This document shows, in pieces, positions 1 to 6,759 of a DNA stretch of 14,739 nt; position 1 is the stretch's first letter, and each line of letters begins with the position of its first letter. Under the pieces are notes generated by a model, which saw only the letters and a list, made by a program, of their open reading frames with translations, was not told the DNA's origin and searched no databases. The stretch is from assembly GCA_027310235.1 (NCBI GenBank), contig DAIDBF010000033.1, forward strand, positions 1 through 14,739, given 5' to 3'. Made by a program: the position numbers and the translations under genes. Origin of the DNA: a bacterium (GTDB lineage Bacteria; Patescibacteriota; Minisyncoccia; UBA6257; GWB1-50-10).

Positions 1-180
1 GGATATCTCCCTCCGGTGAACGAGACCATCAGAGCGGGGGAATCAAAGAATGTAAAGGTCGTTTTCGATCCGAATGCGCACGGACCTGCGGGAGTCGGCG
101 CGATAGATCGACTTATCTATCTTACTGACGCATCGGGGGGCTCACTCCAGTTTGAGGTCCGTGCAGTGGTAACGCCCTAA
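1..180 (+). CDS. DUF1573-like protein, C-terminal fragment
   Basis: The frame is open from base 1 to a TAA at 178-180 and gives 59 residues; the start lies outside the window. The fragment reads as the last two thirds of an Ig-like DUF1573 domain: 'AGESKNVKVVFDPNAHGP', then a hydrophobic strand 'IDRLIYLTDASGG', and a final strand ending VRAVVTP. From memory of the family, DUF1573 proteins are exported or membrane-anchored and of unknown biochemical function, often next to redox or copper genes. The following CcdA gene begins 5 nt after this stop, so the two are almost certainly cotranscribed and may be translationally coupled. The domain assignment is by eye; the frame itself is secure. Confidence 0.65.
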   Translation, partial: GYLPPVNETIRAGESKNVKVVFDPNAHGPAGVGAIDRLIYLTDASGGSLQFEVRAVVTP

Positions 181-185
181 CGACC

Positions 186-965
186 GTGAAAAAAACAATC
201 ACGTTGCTCGCGATAATCGGCACCGCGATCTTGGGAATAATCTTCCTCAAACAAAGTCCGGCGGTGTCGTCGGTTATCTGGAATATGAGTAACGGAGGCG
301 CGTGGCTCCTGCCGCTGGTTCTCGTCTCGGCGCTCCTCGACAGCGTTTATCCGTGCTCGTTCTCCATTCTCCTTGTCACAATCGCGTTTCTCTTCGGGAT
401 GCAGATAACGAGAAAGCAGATACTCCGGATCGGTGGCGTTTATATCGCCGGCATCTTCTCGGCATATCTTCTGATTGGGCTCGGCATTCTCAAGGTGTTG
501 CATCTCTTCAACACGCCGCACTTCATGGGGAAGCTCGGGGCGACGCTCCTTATCGTGTTCGGAATTCTGAATATCGTGAACAGATTTTTCCCGCGGTTCC
601 CGATACGCCTCTCGATTCCTTCGGTCTCCCATACCGCGATGGGACGGCTTATGGAACGAGCATCGATTCCCGCGGCCTTCGGACTCGGCGTTCTGGTCGG
701 TATCTGCCAGTTTCCCTGTATGGGAGGGCCGTACCTTATGGTGATAGGACTCCTGCGCGATCAGATGACCTACTTCTCCGGATTCTGGTATCTTGTCTTA
801 TACAATCTCGTGCTCACCCTCCCGCTCGTGGCGGTGCTCTGGATTGCGGCCGATAAGACGATTGTGGGAAAAGTACAAGAATGGAGAAAGACGAATCTTA
901 AGGATCTTCGATTATGGGCGGGGCTCGCCATGATCGCGATCGGAGTCCTTATCCTCTATATCTAA
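186..965 (+). CDS. CcdA/DsbD-type thiol-redox membrane protein
   Basis: The protein has 259 residues and starts with GTG at 186, 5 nt after the upstream stop and without a Shine-Dalgarno, which suggests translational coupling. It is mostly hydrophobic, with about six to seven membrane helices (roughly 5-21, 39-74, 82-106, 112-133, 162-187, 195-218, 240-258). The CcdA signature is visible: a Pro-Cys in the early helix (P56-C57, 'VYPCSFS') and a second Cys site about 120 residues later (C174 and C178, in 'GICQFPCMGGPY'). Established role of the family: moving reducing equivalents from cytoplasmic thioredoxin across the membrane to extracytoplasmic thiol proteins. Two Cys in the second motif is unusual compared with the single Cys in the classical protein. 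The downstream Cys/His-rich exported protein is a plausible client (inference). Confidence 0.85.
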   Translation: MKKTITLLAIIGTAILGIIFLKQSPAVSSVIWNMSNGGAWLLPLVLVSALLDSVYPCSFSILLVTIAFLFGMQITRKQILRIGGVYIAGIFSAYLLIGLGILKVLHLFNTPHFMGKLGATLLIVFGILNIVNRFFPRFPIRLSIPSVSHTAMGRLMERASIPAAFGLGVLVGICQFPCMGGPYLMVIGLLRDQMTYFSGFWYLVLYNLVLTLPLVAVLWIAADKTIVGKVQEWRKTNLKDLRLWAGLAMIAIGVLILYI

Positions 966-980
966 TCGAAATAACAATTC

Positions 981-1106
981 ACCCAGTAGTGAAAGTTAAA
1001 TGATGTTAGACTGATTTTTCCCGGATCACGGAAAGAGCATAAAAGACCAAGTTGTGATAAGTAATCAAAGATACAAAAAATAAAAATAGAACTTCTACTA
1101 CTGGGT
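981..1106 (+). repeat. Long inverted repeat upstream of the CC-GN protein gene
   Basis: The arm at 981-997 pairs with 1090-1106. The outer 10 bp (ACCCAGTAGT / ACTACTGGGT) are perfect, and 15 of 17 positions match over the full arms. The 92-nt interior is AT-rich and holds a minor TTTCC/GGAAA stem at about 1017-1035. The element fills most of the 152-nt gap 966-1117 and ends 11 nt before the ATG at 1118, so if transcribed it would put that start next to a stem. There is no T-tract, so it does not look like an intrinsic terminator. It could be a structured 5' UTR or a small palindromic repeat element. I found no convincing promoter or RNA gene in this gap. Confidence 0.55.
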
Positions 1107-1117
1107 TCACTACATCA

Positions 1118-2071
1118 ATGGAACATACACATACGAATCATTCGTCGGAGGGAGCGGCTCCCAGAAAGATCAGGCGGGATTACTTGCTTCCGATAAACGT
1201 CTTCGTCTCGGCGCTTCTCATCTCGGGCACGTGGGTATACGTCACGGGATTGAAAAGCGGGACGAGTTATTCGAAAACCCAGTTGCAAATCCAACCCGCT
1301 ACGCAGACAGCGGCCATATCCGAGGAGGAAGTTCTTCCTTCTCAAGGAGTTGTCCTACCGGCGACTTGGGGCGATCTCGGTGTAAAGCTCGTCGATGCGG
1401 GCGTAATAGATCCGGAAAAACTCAAAGCGCTCTATAATCAACGCGGATCGTTCCCTGCCGAGTACGAGTCATTACTTTCCGGTACGGGAAATGGCAAACT
1501 GAAGATCACAAAAGAAAATGCGGCGTATCTCCTGAATCTCTTGTGGGCGCTCGGGCTCGGAAGCAAGAACTCGATTCTCAATTCGGGTGAGATGATGGAT
1601 CCCAAGTACGGAGGTGCTCAAAACTTCGCCTCGACCGGAGGGTGGACGCTGGGAAAAGGGGATGTAATGAGTCATTATAGCAGCCATACGTTTTTCAACT
1701 TAACCGCTGACGAGCAAGCGCTTGTGGATAAGATATCGAAAGGAATCTATCGCCCGTGTTGCGGTAACTCAACCCACTTCCCCGACTGTAACCACGGTAT
1801 GGCGATGCTGGGACTTCTCGAACTTATGGCGTCGCAGGGAGCGAGCGAGAAGGAGATGTGGAACGCCGCACTCGCGGTCAACTCCTACTGGTTCCCGGAT
1901 ACCTATCTTACAATCGCGACCTTCATGAAGAGTAAGGGCATCGACTGGAAGAGCGTGGATCCACAGGTGATTCTCGGTGCCGACTACTCGAGCGCGTCGG
2001 GATATGCCGCGATCGCATCGCAAGTCACCCAGCCGCAGGGACAACGCGGAGGAAACGGGTGCGGAGTGTGA
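1118..2071 (+). CDS. Membrane-anchored Cys/His protein (CCGN...DCNHG motif)
   Basis: The protein has 317 residues. The N-terminus is His-rich (H3, H5, H8) and precedes one membrane helix at about 22-44, so most of the chain should be extracytoplasmic. The key motif, residues 214-232, carries C214, C215, N217, H220, C224 and H226 and runs into a hydrophobic helix (MAMLGLLELMA). A second possible ligand patch is H186/H190 ('MSHYSSH'), and the chain ends GNGCGV. I do not know a characterised family. The clustered Cys and His look like a metal- or cofactor-binding site, distantly reminiscent of PCYCGC-type exported proteins, but this is inference. It follows the CcdA gene on the same strand after a 152-nt gap holding an inverted repeat, so a shared thiol-redox or metal role is likely. 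No Shine-Dalgarno is seen; TGA is the stop. Confidence 0.75.
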   Translation: MEHTHTNHSSEGAAPRKIRRDYLLPINVFVSALLISGTWVYVTGLKSGTSYSKTQLQIQPATQTAAISEEEVLPSQGVVLPATWGDLGVKLVDAGVIDPEKLKALYNQRGSFPAEYESLLSGTGNGKLKITKENAAYLLNLLWALGLGSKNSILNSGEMMDPKYGGAQNFASTGGWTLGKGDVMSHYSSHTFFNLTADEQALVDKISKGIYRPCCGNSTHFPDCNHGMAMLGLLELMASQGASEKEMWNAALAVNSYWFPDTYLTIATFMKSKGIDWKSVDPQVILGADYSSASGYAAIASQVTQPQGQRGGNGCGV

Positions 2072-2079
2072 TCTTACAC

Positions 2080-2110
2080 CAATCTATCGAGGCCCGGCCT
2101 CGATAGATTG
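2080..2110. repeat. 31-nt perfect palindrome, repeat copy 1
   Basis: Bases 2080-2092 and 2098-2110 are perfect reverse complements (13 bp), and the central CCCGG extends the symmetry in DNA. The core 2085-2110 is identical, base for base, to 8888-8913 (copy 2). It sits between the convergent genes ending at 2071 (+) and 2123 (-). There is no T-run on either side in either direction, so it is a poor Rho-independent terminator. A dispersed REP-like palindrome is more likely; a Rho-independent-like stop without a U-tract remains possible. Confidence 0.7.
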
Positions 2111-2122
2111 AAGGAAGCTTTG

Positions 2123-3085
2123 TTATAGAGGTGTGTAAACCGATAGCTCTTCTCTCGTCACGGGGGTAATGCCCGCTTTATGAAACTGTAGCGTTCCGGA
2201 GGCGACGCCGATTTGCGCCGCTTCCCGAACAGTCCTCCCCTCCGCAAGAAGCGTGCAAATAGTCGCCATCGTCTGATCGCCGCAACCCGTCTCGTCTTTT
2301 TCTGAAGAGTTGGGTTGTATATCGGGAATCGGGATGTGCTCTGCGGAGGATTCAGTGATAAGGTATGCACCATTCACTCCCGCAGTGATAAGAATATTCT
2401 TTATTCCGAATTTCATCAGAAATTTTGCTGCCTGCTTCGCGCTTTCCAGACCGGTTACCGCCACGCCACTCAGGATTTCCGCCTCGTGTTCGTTGGGTTT
2501 TAGAAGAAAGATGTGTTTACTCAAGAGCGGACTATAGTCCGTGCCTTTCTGTATCCCGCCGGGATCGAGTACAACTTTTAAGTTATACTCTTTTGCCCTG
2601 TTGAGAATATGAAGGGCGGTATTAAGTGGCAGTTCAAGAGAGAGCGCAACGAGTCCAGAGTTTTTTGCCGCTTCCTCAAAAAGGGGAATCGAGCCGTCTA
2701 CGTCTTGGGAATCAAAACTGTTGTTGATTCCGGGGAGCAGGTAGATCTGATTATTGCCTTCTTTGTCGACGGGGATAAGAGCAATTCCAGGGAAAGTCCC
2801 TTCGAAGTCCGATATTTTTATGTAGCGTGTATCTACTCCCGCTTTTATAAGCGCATCGAGCGGGACTTTCCAGAACCCGAAAGGATCTTTCGTTGTCTTT
2901 CCTATCATCGCCACGGCGCCTTTAGCCGAGAGCACCGCAATCATCTGAGCGACGTTTCTCGATTTTCCTCCCGCACCTATCTTCAATTCTTCTCCGACTA
3001 CGAGTTCGCCGCGCGAAGCGATCTTACCGACCCCCGAAGCAAAGATATCGGTATTTAACCCACCTGGTACGATTATTTTTGTCAT
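2123..3085 (-). CDS. PfkB-family carbohydrate kinase (ribokinase-like)
   Basis: The protein has 320 residues, the usual length for the family. The N-terminal 'GGLNTDIF' (8-15) and the glycine-rich 'GAGGKSRNVAQ' (37-47) correspond to PfkB signature 1 and the sugar-binding region. 'LKPNEHEAEILSG' (195-207) matches the conserved KPNxxE segment, and 'DETGCGDQTMA' (264-274) is signature 2, with D270 as the expected catalytic base; the usual GAGD anion hole is GCGD here. The family phosphorylates sugars or nucleosides with ATP in the cytosol. The substrate cannot be read from sequence; ribose, adenosine or a sugar-phosphate are all possible. It is transcribed alone, divergently from the CYTH gene and convergent with the gene ending at 2071. 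There is no Shine-Dalgarno before the ATG at 3085. Confidence 0.88.
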   Translation of the reverse strand: MTKIIVPGGLNTDIFASGVGKIASRGELVVGEELKIGAGGKSRNVAQMIAVLSAKGAVAMIGKTTKDPFGFWKVPLDALIKAGVDTRYIKISDFEGTFPGIALIPVDKEGNNQIYLLPGINNSFDSQDVDGSIPLFEEAAKNSGLVALSLELPLNTALHILNRAKEYNLKVVLDPGGIQKGTDYSPLLSKHIFLLKPNEHEAEILSGVAVTGLESAKQAAKFLMKFGIKNILITAGVNGAYLITESSAEHIPIPDIQPNSSEKDETGCGDQTMATICTLLAEGRTVREAAQIGVASGTLQFHKAGITPVTREELSVYTPL

Positions 3086-3120
3086 ACCTGTTTATTATGG
3101 AGGAATAAACTCATTATTTC

Positions 3121-3129
3121 ATTATATCA
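3121..3129 (-). promoter_or_regulatory. Extended -10 promoter for the PfkB gene
   Basis: Read on the minus strand, TGA-TATAAT occupies 3129-3121: a perfect -10 hexamer with an upstream TG (extended -10). The expected transcription start near 3114 leaves a leader of about 29 nt before the ATG at 3085. No good -35 is seen 17 bp upstream, as is usual for extended -10 promoters. Confidence 0.5.
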
Positions 3130-3200
3130 GAGGGTATGATTAATATAAGGAAGTCCGATCTCGCTCACGAAGTCATCTTCTACGCAATTACCTCACTTTC

Positions 3201-3209
3201 TGCTATGCT
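3201..3209 (+). promoter_or_regulatory. Possible extended -10 for the CYTH/mltG genes
   Basis: TGC-TATGCT lies at 3201-3209, nine bases before the ATG at 3219, so the mRNA leader would be about 2-4 nt. The hexamer is imperfect (TATGCT) and no clear -35 is present, so confidence is modest. The region between the divergent genes (3086-3218) holds nothing else that I can support. Confidence 0.3.
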
Positions 3210-3218
3210 ATTCACGTT

Positions 3219-3812
3219 ATGGAGACGGAGATCGAGGCAAAGTTTCCGGATATTGATCCCGACGCGCTCCGCGCGAAACTCAGGGCGCTTGGTGCGAAAA
3301 TGGAACATCCGGAAGTCATGATGCGCCGCAAGCCCTTCGACTACCCCGATAATCGGCTTGAGAAAATAGGCGGTTGGGTTCGGGTTCGCGATGAAGGAGA
3401 CAAGATAACATTAAGTTATAAACAGTTGAATGATCGGACGCTCCACGGTACGAAAGAACTCACCGTCGTCGTAAACGATTTTGAAAAGACGTGTGATCTT
3501 ATGACGGCCATCGGGCTCGAGGCGAAGTCGTACCAGGAGACAAAGCGGGAAAAATGGATATTGGATGAAGTGGAGGTAACAATCGACACGTGGCCGTGGA
3601 TACCCACGCTTGTCGAACTTGAGGGGCCCACCGAGGAATCGGTGCGGACGGTTGCGGAGCAATTAGGATTTCGATGGGAGAATGCAATGCATGGAAGCGT
3701 GGAAAACGTGTACCAGATGCACTACGACTTTACCGATTCGGAGATTGATCACTGGGAGCGTATCACATTTGTTCCTGCTCCCGACTGGCTTCTTGCGAAG
3801 AAAAAACGGTAA
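3219..3812 (+). CDS. CYTH domain protein (class IV adenylate cyclase / triphosphatase superfamily)
   Basis: The protein has 197 residues. It opens with the diagnostic ExExK signature (E4, E6, K8 in 'EIEAKF'). Further family features are basic pairs on alternating strands ('WVRVRDEG', R55/R57; 'TLSYKQ', K68; 'TKREKW', K109/R110/K112) and acidic strands ('LDEVEVTIDTW', 'LVELEG', E133/E135). These residues line the eight-stranded tunnel that binds a triphosphate and two metal ions. Members hydrolyse inorganic triphosphate or thiamine triphosphate, or make cAMP, and sequence alone does not separate these; bacterial CYTH proteins are most often triphosphatases or of unknown substrate. The mltG start follows 4 nt after the stop, so the two share an mRNA. 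Confidence 0.85.
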   Translation: METEIEAKFPDIDPDALRAKLRALGAKMEHPEVMMRRKPFDYPDNRLEKIGGWVRVRDEGDKITLSYKQLNDRTLHGTKELTVVVNDFEKTCDLMTAIGLEAKSYQETKREKWILDEVEVTIDTWPWIPTLVELEGPTEESVRTVAEQLGFRWENAMHGSVENVYQMHYDFTDSEIDHWERITFVPAPDWLLAKKKR

Positions 3813-3816
3813 GCAT

Positions 3817-4797
3817 ATGGAAAAAAGGAAAATAATCCGGTTGTTAACGGGCGTGATCGTGCTCGTTGTGTTCGCTGTCCTTGTTGTCTATGTTGTGTTC
3901 TTCGGTGCGCCGCAGGAAAGTGCCGCGTCGGAACTGTTTATCGTTCCGATCGGTGCGGATCGGGCGCAAGTCATCGAAAAGTTAAGTGAAGGAGGGTTCA
4001 TTAAGAGTTCATGGGCATTCGGAATTGCGCTTCAACTCCACGGCGTGAGTACCCTACAGGCGGGAGGATACAAAATCTCGAAGGCGATGAGTGTATGGGA
4101 AACCGCGGGAATTATAGGCCAGTCTCCTTATATGAAATGGGTAACAATCCCCGAGGGGCTTCGCAAGGAGGAAATTGCGGAACTTCTTCAAAAGAAGCTC
4201 GGTTGGAGCGATGCCGAAACGCAAAAATGGGTTACCACTTATACTGCGGAGAAAAGCGACTACTTCGAAGGCGTGTACTTTCCTGACACGTATCTGATTC
4301 CCGTGGATGAATCGCCGCTCGATGTCGCGCATCGTCTTCAGGCGAAGTTCGAGGAGAAATTCGCTCCGTACACGAAAGATGCCGCCTCTCAAAACATCAA
4401 ATGGACGACGCTCTTGAAGATCGCCTCTATAGTACAGCGCGAGGCGGCGGGGAAAAACGATATGCCGCTCATCGCCGGCATCCTCTGGAATCGGCTCTTG
4501 AAAAACATGAAACTCGAAGTTGATGCCACCGTGCAGTACGCGCGGGGCGACAAGGGAAAGGGCTGGTGGGCGCCGCTCTCTTCCGTCGATAAGCAGATCG
4601 ATTCCCCTTATAACTCGTATAAGTATGCAGGGCTGCCGCCGCATCCGATTGCGAATCCGGGGCTCGACGCCATCCGCGCGGTGCTTCATCCCGAAACAAC
4701 GAAATGTCTTTTCTATCTGCACGACAACTCGAAGATGATTCATTGCGCGGAGACCTATGAGGCGCACCAGAGAAACATACGAACGTATTTGAAATAA
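3817..4797 (+). CDS. mltG: Endolytic murein transglycosylase MltG (YceG-like)
   Basis: The protein has 326 residues from the ATG at 3817. A further ATG at 3682 is in frame but lies inside the CYTH gene, and MEKRKII plus a hydrophobic helix (6-29) is the expected MltG N-terminus. After the anchor come a LysM-like region and the YceG catalytic domain. The core reads 'ASIVQREA' (203-210), then 'GILWNRL', 'DATVQYA', 'SPYNSYKYAGLPPHPIANPG', all diagnostic. E209 aligns with the catalytic glutamate; the preceding position is Q207 where many homologues have Glu. The family cleaves nascent glycan strands at the membrane and thereby sets glycan length. It follows the CYTH gene by 4 nt and has no good Shine-Dalgarno. 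Confidence 0.93.
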   Translation: MEKRKIIRLLTGVIVLVVFAVLVVYVVFFGAPQESAASELFIVPIGADRAQVIEKLSEGGFIKSSWAFGIALQLHGVSTLQAGGYKISKAMSVWETAGIIGQSPYMKWVTIPEGLRKEEIAELLQKKLGWSDAETQKWVTTYTAEKSDYFEGVYFPDTYLIPVDESPLDVAHRLQAKFEEKFAPYTKDAASQNIKWTTLLKIASIVQREAAGKNDMPLIAGILWNRLLKNMKLEVDATVQYARGDKGKGWWAPLSSVDKQIDSPYNSYKYAGLPPHPIANPGLDAIRAVLHPETTKCLFYLHDNSKMIHCAETYEAHQRNIRTYLK

Positions 4798-4817
4798 ATC
4801 GATCTTTCTCTTGTACT
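4789..4817 (+). promoter_or_regulatory. Promoter for the ECF sigma gene, predicted leaderless
   Basis: TTGAAA at 4789-4794, a 17-nt spacer and TGTACT at 4812-4817, followed by exactly 6 nt and the ATG at 4824. The -35 overlaps the end of mltG. With initiation about 7 nt after the -10, the mRNA would begin at the start codon itself. TGTACT departs from TATAAT at two positions, so strength is uncertain, but the same -10/N6/ATG spacing recurs at other genes here. Confidence 0.45.
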
Positions 4818-4823
4818 ACGACT

Positions 4824-5387
4824 ATGGACCCTCTTTCTGAAAAAACCGACGAAGAAGTCGCGGTATTGGTTCAGTCCGGAGACATCGAATCGTTCGGGGT
4901 GCTCGTGGAGCGGTATGAAGGGAAACTCATGCGCTATGCGGGAAGATTCCTTTTTGATAACGACGATGCAAAAGACATGGTGCAAAACGCGTTTATCAAG
5001 GCGTACGTGAATATTCAGGGATTTGACGCGGCACGGCGTTTTTCTCCGTGGATATACCGGATCGCGCACAACGAGTTTGTAAATGCGCTGAAACACAACA
5101 AGGGACGGGAGACTGTTTCTCTTTTTGATTTCGACGTACTTTTCCCGCATCTTGCCGCGAAGGAGGATACCGAAGGAGAAGCGAAGCGCCGCGAATTGAA
5201 GGAAATACTCGATCGTTCTCTTCGGAAATTACACCAGAAGTATCGTGAACCGCTCGTCCTCTTCTATTTTGATGAAATGGGATACAGCGAGATAGCGGAT
5301 ATTCTCCAGATTCCGGTCTCGACCGTGGGCGTACGCATACGCCGGGGGAAAGAGGCGCTGAAGAAAATAGTCGAACCATTCAAGTAA
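4824..5387 (+). CDS. ECF-type RNA polymerase sigma factor (sigma-70 regions 2 and 4)
   Basis: The protein has 187 residues. Region 2 spans about 15-91 and includes 'DDAKDMVQNAFIKAY' (core-binding 2.2) and 'FSPWIYRIAHNEFVN' (2.3/2.4, -10 recognition). Region 4 spans about 128-183 and includes 'YREPLVLFYFDEMGYSEIA' and the helix-turn-helix 'ILQIPVSTVGVRIRRGKEAL'. There is no region 1 or 3, as expected for the ECF group. The next gene begins 2 nt after the stop and encodes a membrane protein, the usual arrangement for a sigma factor with a membrane-bound partner. The target regulon cannot be read from this window. Confidence 0.92.
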   Translation: MDPLSEKTDEEVAVLVQSGDIESFGVLVERYEGKLMRYAGRFLFDNDDAKDMVQNAFIKAYVNIQGFDAARRFSPWIYRIAHNEFVNALKHNKGRETVSLFDFDVLFPHLAAKEDTEGEAKRRELKEILDRSLRKLHQKYREPLVLFYFDEMGYSEIADILQIPVSTVGVRIRRGKEALKKIVEPFK

Positions 5388-5389
5388 TT

Positions 5390-6082
5390 ATGGAACAGCA
5401 AAAGAAACAGCCGATAAAGGAGAAAGTGCTCGCCGCGATACGGGGCGGCGAAGTGGAGATGCGTCCGCGATGGCGCTTTGTATTCGGAGCGATTCTTTTC
5501 GGGACGGGGATGATGCTTCTCGCACTCGTACTTTTGTATCTCGTGAGCTTCATTCTTTTTACGCTCCGCCAGACGGGAATCTGGTTTATCCCGTGGTTCG
5601 GTTCGAGAGGAGCTATGGTGTTCCTTCAGTCGCTGCCATGGGTGCTTATTCTCCTTTCGGTTGTGTTTTTGGTCGTGCTTGAGGTGCTCGTGCGGCGTTA
5701 TTCCTTCGCGCATCGGAAACCGCTTCTCTATTCGGTACTGGGTCTTGTGTGCATCATAACGATCGGTGGGATAGTAACCGCACCTTGGCATGGAAATCTT
5801 TTCGACTCCGCCCGGGAGGATAAACTTCCGGTACTCGGCGGCTTTTATCGCGGCTTCGGACTTCAGCGTTTTGAAGGAGTGCGAAGAGGATTCGTAACCG
5901 GTCTTGCTCCGGACGGTTTTGTGATAAAGGATCTGCGCGGCATTACCTCAACGGTATTTATTACGCCGCGGACGCGTCTCATTCCTAAAGGCGATTTTGA
6001 GGAAGGAGACGCGGTGGTAGTATTCGGTGTCGAAACGAGCAATCAGATCGAGGCAGAAAGCATACAGAAAATCACGGAGTAG
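5390..6082 (+). CDS. Three-TM protein with C-terminal DUF5666-like domain, sigma partner candidate
   Basis: The protein has 230 residues; its ATG lies 2 nt after the sigma-factor stop, so translation is probably coupled. A short basic cytoplasmic tail (1-28, with 'EVEMRPRWRFV') precedes three membrane helices (about 31-58, 78-101 and 111-131). The rest is extracytoplasmic. Residues 165-228 form a small beta-rich domain ('GFVTGLAPDGFVIKDLRG', 'TVFITPRTRLIPKGDFEEGD', 'VVVFGVE') that resembles DUF5666/OB-like domains. I recall close relatives in many Parcubacteria, all uncharacterised. Its position makes it a candidate anti-sigma or signal-sensing protein (inference). The cytoplasmic tail lacks a recognisable zinc-anti-sigma motif: there is no HxxxCxxC. 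Confidence 0.8.
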   Translation: MEQQKKQPIKEKVLAAIRGGEVEMRPRWRFVFGAILFGTGMMLLALVLLYLVSFILFTLRQTGIWFIPWFGSRGAMVFLQSLPWVLILLSVVFLVVLEVLVRRYSFAHRKPLLYSVLGLVCIITIGGIVTAPWHGNLFDSAREDKLPVLGGFYRGFGLQRFEGVRRGFVTGLAPDGFVIKDLRGITSTVFITPRTRLIPKGDFEEGDAVVVFGVETSNQIEAESIQKITE

Positions 6083-6123
6083 CCCGAACGAAATAAAAAG
6101 ATTGCCTCGGCGGTACTACACGA

Positions 6124-6191
6124 GCAACAAGACCTTGATTATGCGGAATAAGAGAGGGGGTCAATGCACCGCACATCAGGGTCTTTGTTGC
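6124..6191 (+). other. Long intergenic hairpin downstream of the sigma operon
   Basis: Bases 6124-6139 pair with 6175-6191 through about 16 bp, with one bulged A and one G-U pair. The loop holds a further 5-bp stem, TGCGG (6142-6146) with CCGCA (6169-6173). The structure lies in the 152-nt gap 6083-6234, after the sigma/membrane-protein genes and just before the -35 of the cytochrome b5 gene. No T-tract follows in either direction. It could be a processed 3' end, a Rho-type stop, a regulator binding site or a small RNA. Confidence 0.5.
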
Positions 6192-6199
6192 GGAAGGTT

Positions 6200-6228
6200 T
6201 TGAAGAAAAACGGAAAGCGGAATAAAAT
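6200..6228 (+). promoter_or_regulatory. Promoter for the cytochrome b5 gene, predicted leaderless
   Basis: TTGAAG at 6200-6205, a 17-nt spacer, then TAAAAT at 6223-6228. The ATG at 6235 follows after exactly 6 nt, so transcription should start at or within a base or two of the start codon. Both hexamers and the spacing fit a sigma-70 housekeeping promoter. Confidence 0.6.
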
Positions 6229-6234
6229 ACAGCA

Positions 6235-6654
6235 ATGACCAAAAAAATAGTGATAGGAGGAGGTATCATTCTCGTGCTTGTTGTGCTGGGAGTGATCCTT
6301 GCGACGAGTCAGAGTTTACAACCGACTGGAGAAGTTTCGTCGATTCAGCCGCCTCAAAACGAAGCGGTGGTTTCAACGTCTTCCGCAAGCTCGGCTGCAC
6401 CTGCGGCGTCCTACACGCTCGCCGATGTCGCCCGACACGCTACCCAGTTCGATTGCTGGATGGCGATCGAGGGAAAAGTGTATGACGTTACGAGCTATGT
6501 TGGGAAGCATCCCGGAGGGAAAGCGATTCTTCGCGGGTGCGGAAAAGACGCGACGGTGCTCTTCAATACCCGCCCCGACGGACCGGGAACCCCACATCCG
6601 CCGGAGGCACGACAAATTCTCCAGCAGTTCTACGTGGGGAACTTGAAGAGTTAA
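6235..6654 (+). CDS. Membrane-anchored cytochrome b5-like heme-binding protein
   Basis: The protein has 139 residues. A hydrophobic anchor or signal (about 4-23) is followed by a low-complexity Ser/Ala/Pro linker (24-58) and a cytochrome b5 domain (59-138). The heme-binding core is 'VYDVTSYVGKHPGG' with H92 as one axial ligand; the second ligand is H121 in 'HPPEARQILQQFYVGNL'. C74 ('DCW') and C102 ('RGCGKDA') could form a disulfide in an exported protein. The family carries electrons on a six-coordinate b heme. Nothing in the window shows its redox partner; the CcdA gene is about 5.3 kb upstream. It has its own promoter and no Shine-Dalgarno. Confidence 0.88.
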   Translation: MTKKIVIGGGIILVLVVLGVILATSQSLQPTGEVSSIQPPQNEAVVSTSSASSAAPAASYTLADVARHATQFDCWMAIEGKVYDVTSYVGKHPGGKAILRGCGKDATVLFNTRPDGPGTPHPPEARQILQQFYVGNLKS

Positions 6655-6676
6655 CACAAGCGAGTTTTTGAATTGT

Positions 6677-6705
6677 TTGACTTCTGCCTGATTCTGTGGT
6701 ATCTT
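6677..6705 (+). promoter_or_regulatory. Strong promoter for the cold-shock gene
   Basis: TTGACT at 6677-6682, a 17-nt spacer, TATCTT at 6700-6705. The expected start near 6712 gives a leader of about 48 nt before the ATG at 6760. This is one of the best two-box promoters in the window. The leader lacks a Shine-Dalgarno, and I see no obvious cold-box structure. Confidence 0.65.
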
Positions 6706-6759
6706 CCCTATCACTGGTGAAGAGATGTAGTCGGATTTCTAAGACACAAAGCAAAAACT

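Noticed and set aside
2080..2110. Rho-independent terminator
   Set aside because: The stem is ideal, but no U-tract follows on either strand and the core is repeated elsewhere.
3682..3816. Upstream in-frame ATG for mltG at 3682
   Set aside because: It lies inside the CYTH gene and adds 45 residues with no MltG character; 3817 gives the normal N-terminal anchor.
4054..4767. 237-codon antisense ORF in mltG
   Set aside because: Arg-rich shadow composition with no domain; the plus strand clearly encodes MltG.
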